Positions 11,017-22,990 of a DNA stretch of 64,000 bases are shown here, piece by piece; position 1 is the stretch's first letter; the number at the start of each line of letters is the position of its first letter. Source of the stretch: Eretmocerus hayati (taxonomy: Eukaryota; Arthropoda; Insecta; Hymenoptera; Aphelinidae). Below the pieces are notes generated by a model. That model saw only the letters and a list, made by a program, of their open reading frames with translations, did not search any database and was not told the DNA's origin. The stretch is taken from the NCBI GenBank assembly GCA_029851415.1, contig CM056743.1, positions 64,324,186 through 64,388,185 on the forward strand. The letters run 5' to 3'. The position numbers and the translations under genes are program-made.

Positions 11017-11772
11017 TAATCGTTCGGAAGCGGGAAACCTCATGATCGAGGCGCGAATGATTTTATGCAATTTTTGAAGCACTCAATTTTCGGAAGATTG
11101 CATTAAATAAATTACGTAATGAGGAAATTTAGTTGAATAGTACTTTTTGAAGCAAACTTCCATGACTTCGTCATCAACCGAGCGTTCCTCGGACACACAT
11201 CATTTTTTTCTGTCATGATCCTCACGAATGGGCATCGATATAAGTCTTACGGGCTCCAAGGGAAACACGCTAAGAATGAATGAGCAAATTTCCTCAAGGG
11301 ATTACAAAACTCACATTCGGAGTGACATACGCATATGTTCATCGCTCATGAGAGCCTGAAGTGGGATTTATATTGGAAATTTTTTTTCAAACGCGGCGAA
11401 CGGACGCCGCATCTGTCTCAACTCATTTTCCTAGTTGTCGCTGATCCTCATATAGGTTACAAAATCATAGATCCTACGAAGATGAAATCTATTGATGGCC
11501 ACCCGCGCTTATACTGTATATATCTTGAACAGATAATGGGTCGTTCCGAAACACATTCCGAAAATAACCGAGGAAAAAGAAAAAAATCATTTCATATGGT
11601 TCGATTCGCCCTTATTGATATCTGGTTCAAGAAAGAACTTGAATATAGAGAATTTTTAGGATGAATTTGATGTGCCAATACATTCAAAGATGTTTCCAAT
11701 GATGCAAATCAAACGAGTTGGGGTACTTGGTTTGAAGTTTGCGTATTGAAAGAGCTGCAAATATGATGCACT
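11017..11772. other. Unassigned 755 bp inside the palindrome centre (left arm)
   Basis: The mirror is 11834-12589. It contains a 109-codon ORF (11335-11664 +, identical at 11942-12271 -) with no recognisable motif, rich in basic and aromatic residues and without a family resemblance I can name. The identical mirror adds no evidence of selection, because the arms are identical throughout. Confidence 0.3.
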
Positions 11773-11833
11773 AGGGGAAAGTCTGGGTGTTCATCTACAT
11801 ACTTACGAAGCAATTGATGGTCGCATCAATTGC
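11773..11833. other. 61-bp spacer at the palindrome centre
   Basis: Non-symmetrical sequence between the arms. It contains a separate short hairpin, GCAATTGATG at 11810-11819 and CATCAATTGC at 11824-11833, with a 4-base loop. Its axis (11821.5) differs from the palindrome axis (11803). Confidence 0.9.
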
Positions 11834-12589
11834 AGTGCATCATATTTGCAGCTCTTTCAATACGCAAACTTCAAACCAAGTACCCCAACTCGTTTGATTT
11901 GCATCATTGGAAACATCTTTGAATGTATTGGCACATCAAATTCATCCTAAAAATTCTCTATATTCAAGTTCTTTCTTGAACCAGATATCAATAAGGGCGA
12001 ATCGAACCATATGAAATGATTTTTTTCTTTTTCCTCGGTTATTTTCGGAATGTGTTTCGGAACGACCCATTATCTGTTCAAGATATATACAGTATAAGCG
12101 CGGGTGGCCATCAATAGATTTCATCTTCGTAGGATCTATGATTTTGTAACCTATATGAGGATCAGCGACAACTAGGAAAATGAGTTGAGACAGATGCGGC
12201 GTCCGTTCGCCGCGTTTGAAAAAAAATTTCCAATATAAATCCCACTTCAGGCTCTCATGAGCGATGAACATATGCGTATGTCACTCCGAATGTGAGTTTT
12301 GTAATCCCTTGAGGAAATTTGCTCATTCATTCTTAGCGTGTTTCCCTTGGAGCCCGTAAGACTTATATCGATGCCCATTCGTGAGGATCATGACAGAAAA
12401 AAATGATGTGTGTCCGAGGAACGCTCGGTTGATGACGAAGTCATGGAAGTTTGCTTCAAAAAGTACTATTCAACTAAATTTCCTTATTACGTAATTTATT
12501 TAATGCAATCTTCCGAAAATTGAGTGCTTCAAAAATTGCATAAAATCATTCGCGCCTCGATCATGAGGTTTCCCGCTTCCGAACGATTA

Positions 12590-14900
12590 CAGGCAGCCCC
12601 CCGTATTCGCGGTAGTTACGTTCCTAGAAAGTGCCGCGAATACTGAATTCGCGAATACGAGGGTATTGCTCTTATGGGAAAAGGGAGTTTACGTTCACCA
12701 AGGGGTCGGAAATGGTATGATTATCGTTTCATCAATATAATTTTCAAGTCCAAAATAAATCAAGTACATCCAAAATAACAGCATTCCGCAATAAATTCAT
12801 GTAGATGCCAATGGGCTCCAAAAATTCATGTAAAATTCAATAAATCAATCCCGATCCGCGGGAAAATGATCGGTCAGCCTCGTTTACCGTGCTCGACGCG
12901 CCAAGTCTCTGCACAACTCTTGGTAGGTGACCATGGCTCTCTCGCATTCGTGCTTGAATCTGAGACTGCGGTTGACAATCGGATCTTTCTCAAAAAACTC
13001 GTCAAGAATATCTTGCATAGCTCCTAGAAGTCTTGAGACTGTTGGAGCGGTGACTGAGGAGCTTATTCATCCTCTGCTTCATCTTCTTGGGTAGAATCTT
13101 GGAGCAACTGCTCGATGTCTTCAGCATTGAGAGCACCACCAGGCAAGAGCACTTCCATCACTTCGTTTTCCTGTATGTCGACGAATCCTTCACCTCCAAT
13201 ATTGTGAGCCAAGTTCATAATATTTTCAACCGTCTCTCTGACAGGAGCATCGCGAGGCAAATCTGCATTTACCGCAGCTGGCAACAGTCTACTCCAGCTA
13301 GCACTCAGGGTCGAGTCCATTATCTCTCCCCACGACCCCGCGGCCATCGTCAATGATTTCAGGATGTTGAAACCTTTCCAAAATTGACGAACCACGTTCC
13401 TGCTGTCGGCATTGGTGGATCGATTCACAGTCTCGAGCATGTCCTCCATTACACGCTGTAGATAATAGACTTTGAAAGTCGCAATAACTGTTTGGTCGAG
13501 GGGTTGGATGAGAGATGTAGTGTTGGGTGGTAAGAACAGCACTTCGACGTCAGGATGAGCTGTTAGTAAGGTTTCAGGGTGGCTAGGCGCGTTGTCCAAG
13601 ATGAGAAGAACTTTGGAAGAGAGCTTTTTCTTAGTCAAAAACTCTTCTACCTCGGGAACGAAACACAGGTTAAACCACTCTATGAAAAGTTTCTGAGTCA
13701 TCCATGCGCTTTGGAACGCCAAAATACTGGAAGATGATTCTTGTTCTTCCCTTTCAGTGGTCTTGGAGTCTCAGAACGATAGATCAGCATATGTTTGCAT
13801 CTGCATGTTCCGGCAGCGTTAGCGCAGAAGAGAAGAGTGTACCGGTCCTTAGAGACTTCAAAACCAGGAACTGTGCATTCTTCTTGAGTTGAATAGGTTC
13901 TACCGGGCATCTTTTTCCAATTCAAACCTATGTATTCAAACAAAATCTTCAAAAATTGATTGAAGTCATTGGAAATTCAATTCTTCCTTAATTGACAGTC
14001 TGTATATCACCTGTCTCGTCAGCGTTGAATATTTGATCCAATGTATATCCTTTCTCTAATATCAATCGTTTGACTTCATCAGGAAATTTTTTGGCGGCAG
14101 CAAGATCGGCCGATGCGCTCTCTCCACAAAGAGCAACACTGCGCAGACTAAATCGGTCTCGAAATTTGTCGAACCAGCCTTTACTTGCGAGAAATATCTC
14201 TCCACTCGAGCTGCCACGCTTTTCTTGTACAAATTTGAAAAATATCTTCGCTTGCTCACGAATAGCAGTCATGCTTAGAGGAACTCTTTTCTGGATAAGG
14301 TCCTGGATCCAGGTTATCAACATAAGCTCCATCCGTTCGACATTTTCACTCCTGGCAATCTTGCAAACCTTTGCATGGGCTCCCATATTTTGAGCACTTG
14401 CGCGGATTGCATCAGCGTTTGCTCTTATTGATCGGATGGTTGATCCGTTAACCTGAAATTTTCTCGCAACGGTGGACGTCTTCTCTCCAGTATCCAATAG
14501 ATTCAATATTTTTAATTTATCTGCAAGACTCATCACTTTTTTATCACGTTTCTTGATATTTGAAGAGCCAGTTTCCCCCGTCGGAGCCATACTTTTCAAT
14601 TTTTATTGAAGATTTGAAGATTCACAATGAATTTTGGCAATCTAACCAAGAGGTGACGATAGAAAACAATAATGAAGATGATTATCTGAACGTCGCCAAG
14701 CTTCGTAAGCACGAAGTTGTTTGGAAACAACTCATTTTAGTCGATCGTTAACGCGGAATCGTCTCGGCGGCTACGGCAAAAAAAGTTCCGAATTGAAACA
14801 AAACCGCGAATACAGGAACCTTATACCCGCAAATACGAAGTCCGTGCCGCATTTTGCAAACCGCGAATAAGCGAATTTCGCGAATACGGGGGGCTGCTTG
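12590..14900 (-). mobile_element. Tigger/pogo DNA transposon, copy 2 (palindrome mirror of copy 1)
   Basis: Reverse complement of 8706-11016, including the TA flanks and all disabling changes. It was copied by the inverted duplication and did not arise by transposition. The two copies form a 3.9-kb separated inverted pair within the larger palindrome. Confidence 0.95.
12845..14590 (-). pseudogene. Tigger transposase (decayed), copy 2
   Basis: Identical in every reading frame to the copy at 9016-10761: the ATG at 14590, the putative intron at 13928-14011 (approximately), the shared frameshift near 13700-13720 and the same stops. The Psq helix-turn-helix and DDD motifs are as described for copy 1. 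No independent evidence of function. Confidence 0.9.
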
Positions 14901-15277
14901 TATTTCGATCCTCGCCTGCAGCTTAGGCCGAAAACCAGTTGTTCAAAAGCGAGCTACAATCTCATAAAATTGGTTCGAAATCTTTTATTCCTGTTGATTT
15001 CGGAGTTGGATGATTGAGTCGTTCCGAATAATGGTAGGATGAAGGAGAAAAATTCGTCTCTCCGATATTTTTCCAAGGTTTGTACCCACCAGTAGAGTCC
15101 ACGATTTTCCGAACTTCAATTTCCATTGACTTATAATTGCTCGGGAAGTATAGACAGTGATCATCTTTCATGGCTATTGAATTTGCCATAGTTCGGTACA
15201 TGATTCAAATGAAATGACGATAAGTTGACCCGCCGTGTATGGGTTGATCCAATCAGATTTTGTCTCGATTACTATTA

Positions 15278-15713
15278 AGGTAGTATTAGCGGTACTGGAT
15301 GTGTCAAGTGCAGAACATACCCGCGCTTGACTCCCTTTCGCCCGCGATATAGGTATAGTGAGTGCACGCAGCAGACGACGACCTAACCCCGAAACCGCGG
15401 AAATGAGTGACACTTGGGCTCAGATCTTTTTTTGTAGGCTCTGAATCGTCAATCTGATCGCTCCTGAGTGTTTTTTGTGCATTCTTACATCTGTGTATTC
15501 ACTGCCAAGGAAATCTGTGCGTCAGGTATCACTCTACTGGTGATTTTCCATAAGACGCCGTGTTAAACGACTTTTACGAAAATGCTCATAACTTTTTTCC
15601 CCGATTCTCAAGGCTTCTGAAATTTTAACTGAAACACTTTGAGACCCTAATCTACAACTGTGCCGACTTTCGTGATTTTCTGAGCGTCAATTCGAGTACC
15701 GCTAATACTACCT
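15278..15713. mobile_element. 436-bp MITE with TA target duplication (right arm)
   Basis: Mirror copy of the MITE at 7893-8328, carried by the palindrome and not an independent insertion. Same 19-bp ends and TA flanks. Confidence 0.75.
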
Positions 15714-16577
15714 TAAAAGCACCTCCACAATCAAAATTACGATCGGAGATTTTGTGACGAATTGCACCAAAATTCCAGTGTTTCGACGAATGAATGAATA
15801 CCAATGGTTCAGTAAAACCGTATAATGGAACTTGATCGAAGAGATCTGTGAAATTGGATTGAAAAAAAAAGAATAGAACTTCTCGTGATTCGCATGGCAC
15901 CAGGCTGTGGTACAGTATAGCTCTAATCACCAAAGAATCGCAATCCGCGAATTCTGCTCTGCTCCTTTGTTGGCTATTAATATATATCGAACAATACAAT
16001 CCTAGACACACACCATCTGTATTGGAGCTCGATCTGAACAGAGTATTCCTAATTCATTATAATCTCATATGTTATCTACTATGCCATTGTGATTCCGCAA
16101 AGATATGTATATAGCCACAGGCATGGGAGATACATTTGTGTCCGTGTGTGTTTACAAAGAGCAGCTAATTGGGCTCGGTGCGCCGATTAGATAAGAACGC
16201 ACGCTATAGGTATACTCGAACCACGAGCGGGCGTGCGTCGTTTAGCCAAGCCGAAGCCCAACTCAACGCGCGAAAAGATGACTTCGTCATCAATTACTAG
16301 ATATTCGGAGGCCGAGGTTCTAGGGAATCGAGTGAGGGCGCTCGCGCTGTGCGCACAGTCTTAACTATAACTCTAGGAATCACAACTATTTTGAGTAAAT
16401 ATATTCTGGATAATTTGAACTTTCTTGGTGTCTAGTTATACTATGAATTTTCCTCATCAAGTTGAGCAAAAAACTCGTCTTGACTGTCAATAAGTAAGAC
16501 AGTATCTCAGTGTTTTTCGTCGAGCTAACCTAGACGGCCTATTATCACGTGGCTACGCACCCACATCCTGCTGCATC

Positions 16578-17125
16578 ATGTCAGTTTGCTTTTCTTGTAA
16601 CGAGATGTTTGAATCATGTCCTGCATTGTGTGCAATGAATTATTCCATGCAAGCCAAAAATGTGCTAAGCTCACTGCCCCTGAGGTAGAAGTTGCTGAGC
16701 TGAAGAAACCCAAGCCCAGGCTACAATTTAAATTGACTGATTGTGATAGCTCAGGCAAAGTGGCCTTTGGTGAACATCTAAATAGTGTCAAGAATATTTT
16801 GGAGGAGCAGTTTGATACCTTGAAGAGCAATTCTGATTCTCTGAACAAAAGTTTTTCAAAGGATATAAAGGGTCTAGAAAGTGACTCGAAAAATATCAAG
16901 GAGTCCTGTGACTACATATATATCTTGAATGAGGAAATTGATACTGACCACAAGGATATCTAGCTTTTGAAAACCTCAGGTAATACATCCCTAAAATTGA
17001 ACAAGAAATAGCAGTCATGAAAGTTAAACTATCCAAGCCAAACATGTCCCAACCTAGCAACATTCTCAATTCTTCTGACATGGAAGGCATAGTGTATGAA
17101 GCTCAGGAGCGTATAATGAAATCCT
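16578..17125 (+). pseudogene. LINE-1 ORF1, 5' part (zinc finger and coiled coil)
   Basis: I take the ATG at 16578, since MSVCFSCNEMF follows directly. A frameshift near 16620 moves the frame to CNELFHASQKCAKLT, which completes a PHD-like cysteine/histidine cluster. A stretch rich in K, E, S and L follows (about residues 35-115) and probably forms a coiled coil. A stop occurs near 16961, after which another frame gives the conserved-looking YEAQERIMKS just before 17125. There a 3.0-kb inverted-repeat element interrupts the gene, and the protein resumes at 20141 with FFNVPGTNDQ. The product would be the RNA-binding ORF1 protein of a Jockey/CR1-type LINE. It is broken by frameshift, stop and insertion. 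Confidence 0.65.
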
Positions 17126-20100
17126 GAAAGAGACAAAGCGGTTAATTATGGCGAATCGTCCCTTGTCAGGTATGGCCGCCGGACTGATTCTTCCCAGTTT
17201 CTAACACCAAAGTGAGTGGGAAAGAAGGATCATTAGGTCCCGGGGTCGCTCATATCTTTCATAACACTCTGAAACGACTCTAGAAAAAGGCTAAAAATCG
17301 ATGTTCCATCAACTGAATTGCATTTGAACGCATCTCGATGAATCTTTCTGAAGATTTTTCGACATACTTTTGAAACATTGACAATTTAAAACAAAGTATT
17401 TGCGTATCGCCAACTCTTCATTTAGGCCCCAGAAAAAATTCTTAAGAACTAAGAATCAATTTTTCTCATAGAAATTGGCCAGAGAAACGGGGAATTCTCA
17501 ATCCAACGTGTTTGCCAGGAAAAAATATATCGAATATGGGTTTTTTCAGACATTCCCAAGTGGTGGAAAGTGGTCAAAATTGATGAATATCATTTTCGAA
17601 GCAAATTCTGATTCAGTATTTAGCATCTCCTGTGCATGCGCGTATCTACGCTCTTGAATTTATTTCCAATCGGTAGCCAGTGTAATTTCCTTCAAAATGA
17701 CCACTTGACAAAGTCAAAGTGATGCATTAGAACCCGAGATATACCAATTTTTAGAGGGGAAAAATTCTAGGTACCAAATCCAAGAGGCGACGGTAAGCGT
17801 GGCGAGCCCAGTAATGATTGGATGCTCATATTTCCGCTTTTGCTACATGAAATTGACTTCGGCAGGGGGTCACCTTGGAGGAAATCGTGCGGGCTATCGT
17901 TTGAGGATAGTCTGAGAACCCAGAACTCACGCGCATGCGCAGAAAATAGCAGTTTATTGTCTTTGCGGCAATATTTTTTCGCTTATTGTGGTGTAAGATG
18001 ACCACAATTCACGTCCGCGTTGTTCTCAATCCCATAATCCCCCAATCTCTGTGATCTCCTCATCCACACGATAAAATACTGGATGAGTTGACAAGAATCT
18101 CCTGAAAATTCTAGGGACTTTATAAACACAGGTGGTGACCAAATGAGCAGATCGGCTGACCAAGGGTTATTACAGAGTACCGGCCCGTCTATTCCGTATG
18201 AGACATGAATGTAGAGAAAGTAGAGCCTTGTTCTGTCACCTTCCTCATGTATATACCCTTCCCATTACTATGGTCTATGAGCTATCCTGTATAGATATCT
18301 ATATGCATCTGATTGAGCAAGCACAAGTTGGCACCAACTTGGTCAGGTATAGAGATTCTGAAAAGTGATTTAGATACGAAAAAAACACCTTCTCCCGAAA
18401 ACGCGTTCCAAAAAAACTCCTCATTCCTGAATTTTCTATAATTATTCGATGGCTATGCGCATTGCATTCAATGCCATGTGGCTCCCCTGTAGCTCGTACC
18501 CACACGCAAGAAGACTTGAAAATTCCAATTCTCCTGATAGAAACTCCTCCTCCACGGTTTTGCGATCTGATGATTCATTTTGCTGCAATTCATACAATGA
18601 TATATCACACTTGGAGTCCAGATCACCAGCTGTACTACGTTGCGCCATCCGTGTGATGATCTGGATTTTAGGTGTGATGAATTATTATATGAATTGTAAA
18701 ACAACAAATCATCGGATCTCAAAACTCTGAAAGAGGAGTTTTCATTAAGACAATTGGAATTTTTTACGTCTACTTACGTGCAGGTGCGAGCTACAGGGAA
18801 GCCACACAGCGTTGAATGCAAGGCGTACAGTCATCGATTGATTATGAAAAATACAGGGATGAAGAGTTCTTTGGAACGCGTTTTCGGAATAAGGTGTTGT
18901 TTTTGTATCTAAGTCACTTTTTAGAATTTCTAAAGTTGGTGCCAACTTGTGCTCGCTCAATCAGATGCATATAGATATCTATACAGAATAGCTTATAGAC
19001 CATAGTAATGGGAAGGGTATATATGAAGAAGGTGACAGAACAAGGCTCTACCTTCTCTACACTTATGTCTTATACGGGATATACGGGCGGGTACTCGGTA
19101 GTGACCCTGGGTCAGCCGATCTGCTCATTTGGTCACCACCTGTGTTTATAAAGTTCCTAGAATTTTCAGGAGAATCTAGTCAATTCATCCAGTATTTTAT
19201 CGTGTGGATGAGGAGATCACAGAGATTGGGGAATTATGGAATCGGGAACAACGCGGACGTGAATCTTGGTCATCTTACACCACAATAAGCGAAAAAATAT
19301 TACCGCAAAGACAATAAACTACTATTTTCTGCGCATGCGCGTGGGTTCTGGGTTCTCAGACTACTCTCAAACGATAGCCCGCGCGATTTCCTTCAAAATG
19401 ACCCCTTGCCAAAGTCAATTTCATGTAGCAAGAGCGGAAATATGAGCATCCAATCATTACTGGGCTCACCACGCTTACCGTCCCCTTACGGATTTGGTAC
19501 CTTGAATTTTTTTCCCTCTAAAATTTGGTATATCTCGGGTTTCAATGCATTAATTTGACTTTGTCGAGTGATCATTTTCAAGGAAATTACACTGGCTACC
19601 GATTGGGAATAGTTTCAAGAGCGTAGATTGACGCGCATGCGCAGGAGATGCTAAGTACTGAATCAGAATTTGTTTCGAAAATGATTTCCGTCAATTTCCA
19701 CCACTTGAAAATGACTGAAAACATCCATATTTGATATATTTTTTCCTGGCAAACATGTTAGAATAAGAATTTCCCGTTTCCCCGGCCAATTTCTATGACA
19801 TCAATTGATTTTTTGCTTTCAAGCATTCTTTCTCGGGCCTCAATGAAGAGTTAGCGATACCCAGATACTTTGTTCCGAATTGTCAATGTCTCAAAAGTAT
19901 GTCGAAAAAATCTCAGAGAGATTCATCGAGTTGCGTTAGAATGCGATTAATTGATGGAACATCAATTTTCAGCCTTTCTTAGAGTCGTTTCAGGGTGTTA
20001 TAAAAGATATAGGCGACCTCGAGACCTAATGATCCTTTTTTCGTACTCACTTTGGTGTTAGAACCTGGGGGAAATTTATCCCGGGGGCCATACCTGACGA

Positions 20101-20136
20101 GGGCCGATTCGCCATGCTTAACCGCTTAGTCCCTTC
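17126..20136. mobile_element. 3.0-kb inverted-repeat element inserted in LINE-1 ORF1
   Basis: Two arms of about 1.5 kb (17126-18630 and 18634-20136) are reverse complements with clear divergence; paired positions sum to about 37264. The tips read GAAAGAGACAAAGCGGTTAA at the left and the complement of GAAGGGACTAAGCGGTTAAG at the right. It sits between YEAQERIMKS (ending 17123) and FFNVPGTNDQ (from 20141) of the LINE-1 ORF1, so it is an insertion. No transposase is seen, and short ORFs near the axis (18449-18730) are symmetric shadows. No clear target duplication. An inverted fragment of its left part is at 6090-6480, and a relic of the same family lies near 47760-48340. Arms more diverged than those of the giant palindrome, hence older. 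Confidence 0.8.
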
Positions 20137-20140
20137 GCCG

Positions 20141-20545
20141 TTTTTTAATGTGCCTGGAACCAACGATCAAGCTACTGACCTTGGCATTATTTGTGATATG
20201 CTAAAAAACATTCCTGTGGACACTAGATACCTATCTATCATGAGAATTGGAAATACATCAAGATATCATTTGCGCCTCATTGTTGTTACCTTCTCTAATA
20301 ATCAAGACCCTCACCTAGTGATGGAAAATAGGAAGAAGATTCCAGGCAAAGCTGTTATTGGGTTTGATGAAATAAAAAATCAACGGGCCAAATATAAAGA
20401 AATGGCCGCTGCCTTGAAAACTAGGTTGGATAATGGAGCAAAAGATCTAGCTATACGTTACATGAAAGGTATTCCAACCATTGTCACCACTACTGCCTCT
20501 GCACTAGGACAACAAAATCCAAGTGCCTCAGCAAAATTTCCCTAA
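20141..20545 (+). pseudogene. LINE-1 ORF1, 3' part
   Basis: Continues the ORF1 protein after the inserted element: FFNVPGTNDQATDLG, then a conserved MRIGNTSRYHLRLIVV region and a C-terminal RYMKGIPTIVT. This arrangement (an RNA-recognition-like middle domain, then an I-(K/R)-GIPTIV tail) is typical of ORF1 proteins of arthropod CR1/Jockey LINEs. It ends in a stop at 20543-20545, immediately before ORF2. The open stretch has no stop, so it is less decayed than the 5' part. The first methionine at 20114 belongs to the inserted element and is not the true start. Confidence 0.75.
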
Positions 20546-22990
20546 TTGTATATTATCAAAATGTGCGCAGAATTCGTAATAAGCTAGACTTGGTGACAAA
20601 CAATATCTCTTTATTCACCCATACTCCACACATTTTAATTCTTACTGAGACCTGGTTACATGGAGGTATCTCCGACATCGAAATTGGACTAGATGACTAT
20701 GTGATCTTTATTAATGATAGACATAATGAAATGTCAGATGCACCAGGTAGAGGGGGAGTTCTTTATGCTATTCACAAATCTCTGGAATCCTGCTCCTGCG
20801 AATTCATCTCCCAAGATTGGGAACAAGTTTATGCTGTTATTAGCACCAAATCTGGGAGAAAAGTCATTATTGGATGCACCTATATACCTCCAGCATCACC
20901 AGTAGCAGTATACATGGAACATATTCAATCCTTGCAGCAACTTGCTGACGTGAATGGTGGAAGTAATTTTATTGTAGTTGGTGACTTCAATTTGCCTGGT
21001 CTGCATTGGCTCAACTCTCCAATCTTGAAGTATGAAACTATTGATAACATGGCAAAAAGAGTCACTGCGTGTGCGGCTGTAATCATAAATGGTTATTCTT
21101 TTATGAACATGAAGCAGAGTTTTCCTATTTCAGTCAACAAATCTTATACACTTGATTTATTTTTAGTAACCTGAAAAATGTATCAGCCTACCCTGCAACT
21201 GACACCCTTGTTCCAATTGATAATCATCATATTCCCTATATTTCTTTACTTGAACTTGATCTAAATACAACGTCTACAAGTACCTTCGGCCCCTCTAAAT
21301 TATATGATTTTGCCTATCCTGATTATGCTGAAATCTCTATGCACCTTGTTGATATTGATTGCGAGTCTACTTTCTCGAACAGTAAAAACATTGATGTGAA
21401 TATTCAAGAGTTCTATGACGAAATTAAGAGTTCTATCTCGGAGTTCACACCTTTGAAGAAATTTCATTCTACCAAAAATGATAGCTATCCAAGGTGGTAC
21501 TCATCTGAATTGATCTCATTAATCATAGAAAGAAAGATTTGCTACATAAAATGGAAAAGACATAAGGACGACGATGATTACGTAGAAAATAAGCGTCTCC
21601 GTGCCAAATGTATCAGGGTATCCAGAGTGTACTATCGTGATTACATTGATAGAGTAGAAAACAATGGCTCCAAATCTTTCTTGTCATACGTCAACAAAAT
21701 TAAGAAGTCGAATTCTTCACCTAGCAATATTAGCTGGCGTGACAGCATTGGAACATCTGGAAAGGAAATTGTGAATATTCTCTCTGATTATCTCGGCTTG
21801 GTCTACGAGCAATCTAACTCGACTTGCGATTTAATTGAGCGCAAAGAGATTGAGATTGATTTGCGCATAACAGGAAAGGATATTGATAGTGCTATTAAGA
21901 GGATGAAAGCACTCACCTAAACTGGCCCAGATGGAATACCGTTCCATTTCTTGAAAAAATGTTCAGATAAGCTGACGGCTCCTCGAACATATCTCTTTAA
22001 CAAGTCTATTGAGACGGATAAGTTCCCGTCTTTATGGAAGACGTCTTATGTGACCCTCATTCTTAAAAACGGCACGAAATCATGTGCAACAAATTATTGT
22101 CCTATTTGGACTCCAGATGGTATCGCTATGATTTTTGACTCACAATTTCAGATAAATTGTATTCAGTTGTTTTCGATCGCTTGATAATAAACCAACACGG
22201 ATTCATGAAAGGTAGTTCAACTATCACAAATCTTCTAAATTTTTATGATTCTTCCATGAATAACTTAGACTGCCACCTACAGACGGATCTAGTGTACCTC
22301 GATTTTCCTAAAGCCTTCGATATCGTTGATCATAAGATTCTGTCATGCAAATCGCATAAATTTGGGGTTCCTTCTAAATTAGTCAATTGGATTGAATCGT
22401 TTCTCACAGACAGATATCAGATTGTGCGAATGAATGGGTATCTATCTCACCCTGTAAGAGTGACTTCAGGTGTCCCTCAAAGGTCACACCTTGGTCCTCT
22501 CCTATTCAATATTTTTATCAACGACTTATCTCAGGTGGTATTGAGTTCTCAATATCTCCTATACGCTGATGATATCAAACTTCTTAGGAAAATTAGCACC
22601 TTGTCCGATTGTAATATCTTGCAGGGAGATCTTACTAATATTGTAAATTGGGCAAAACTCAATGGCCTTGATCTGAATGTGAAAAAATGTAAATCTATGT
22701 CGATCAGCCGTAGTCTCTTACCATCACATTTTGATTATTCTATATAAACTCAAATAACTGAGAAAGTTACCAATTTCAGTGATCCTGGAGTAATATTTGA
22801 TCACAAGCTTGACTTCAGTACACATATTGATGGAATTGTCTCTAAAGCATCCAAAAATCTAGGTTTCATAAGTCGTAACACAAGAGATTTCCGTAACCCA
22901 AGATCTTTTCTCCATCTTTATGAAAGCTTAGTAGTTCCATTTCTGACATGTGCATCTATCATTTGAACTCCCCATATAGATAACAAAGTA
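20546..22990 (+). pseudogene. LINE-1 ORF2: endonuclease and reverse transcriptase (decayed)
   Basis: Begins right after ORF1 with YYQNVRRIRNKLD, the usual start of an apurinic-like endonuclease. Endonuclease motifs: LTETWLHGG, GRGGVLYAIHKS, VVGDFNLPG. A one-base loss near 21164 shifts the frame; the linker and reverse transcriptase follow in other frames (21339-21917, a stop at 21918, then 21921-22120, then 22157-22747). Reverse transcriptase landmarks: GPDGIP, LDFPKAFDIVDHKIL, VPQRSHLGPLLFNIFINDL and the catalytic YADDIKL. A stop at 22745-22747 and the MITE at 22991 break the C-terminal part, which resumes at 23808. Non-LTR retrotransposon of the Jockey/CR1 group. Several frameshifts make it inactive. 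Confidence 0.85.

Larger units (their letters stand above)
6090..17516. repeat. Giant near-perfect palindrome, arms about 5.68 kb
   Basis: The left arm 6090-11772 and the right arm 11834-17516 are reverse complements (paired positions sum to 23606) around a 61-bp spacer. Every long ORF in one arm recurs identically in the other. Reading by eye I found two mismatches: 7110 against 16496, and 11121 against 12485; this was not an exhaustive alignment. Each arm carries a Tigger element, a TA-flanked MITE, the LINE-1 ORF1 5' part and the tip of the 17126-20136 element. The right arm is the ancestral-looking one, since it runs uninterrupted into 17517-20136, whereas the left arm stops abruptly inside that element. 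Either a recent inverted duplication or an assembly artefact. Confidence 0.95.

Noticed and set aside
7314..11177. A 16-bp sequence TTGATGACGAAGTCAT at 7314 with its inverse near 11161, as possible ends of a 3.9-kb element
   Set aside because: Similarity does not extend beyond the 16 bases, the motif is itself nearly palindromic, and no target duplication is visible.
11335..12271. An identical 109-codon ORF in both palindrome arms as evidence of a conserved gene
   Set aside because: The arms are identical everywhere, so identity of the ORF says nothing about selection; no motif is present.
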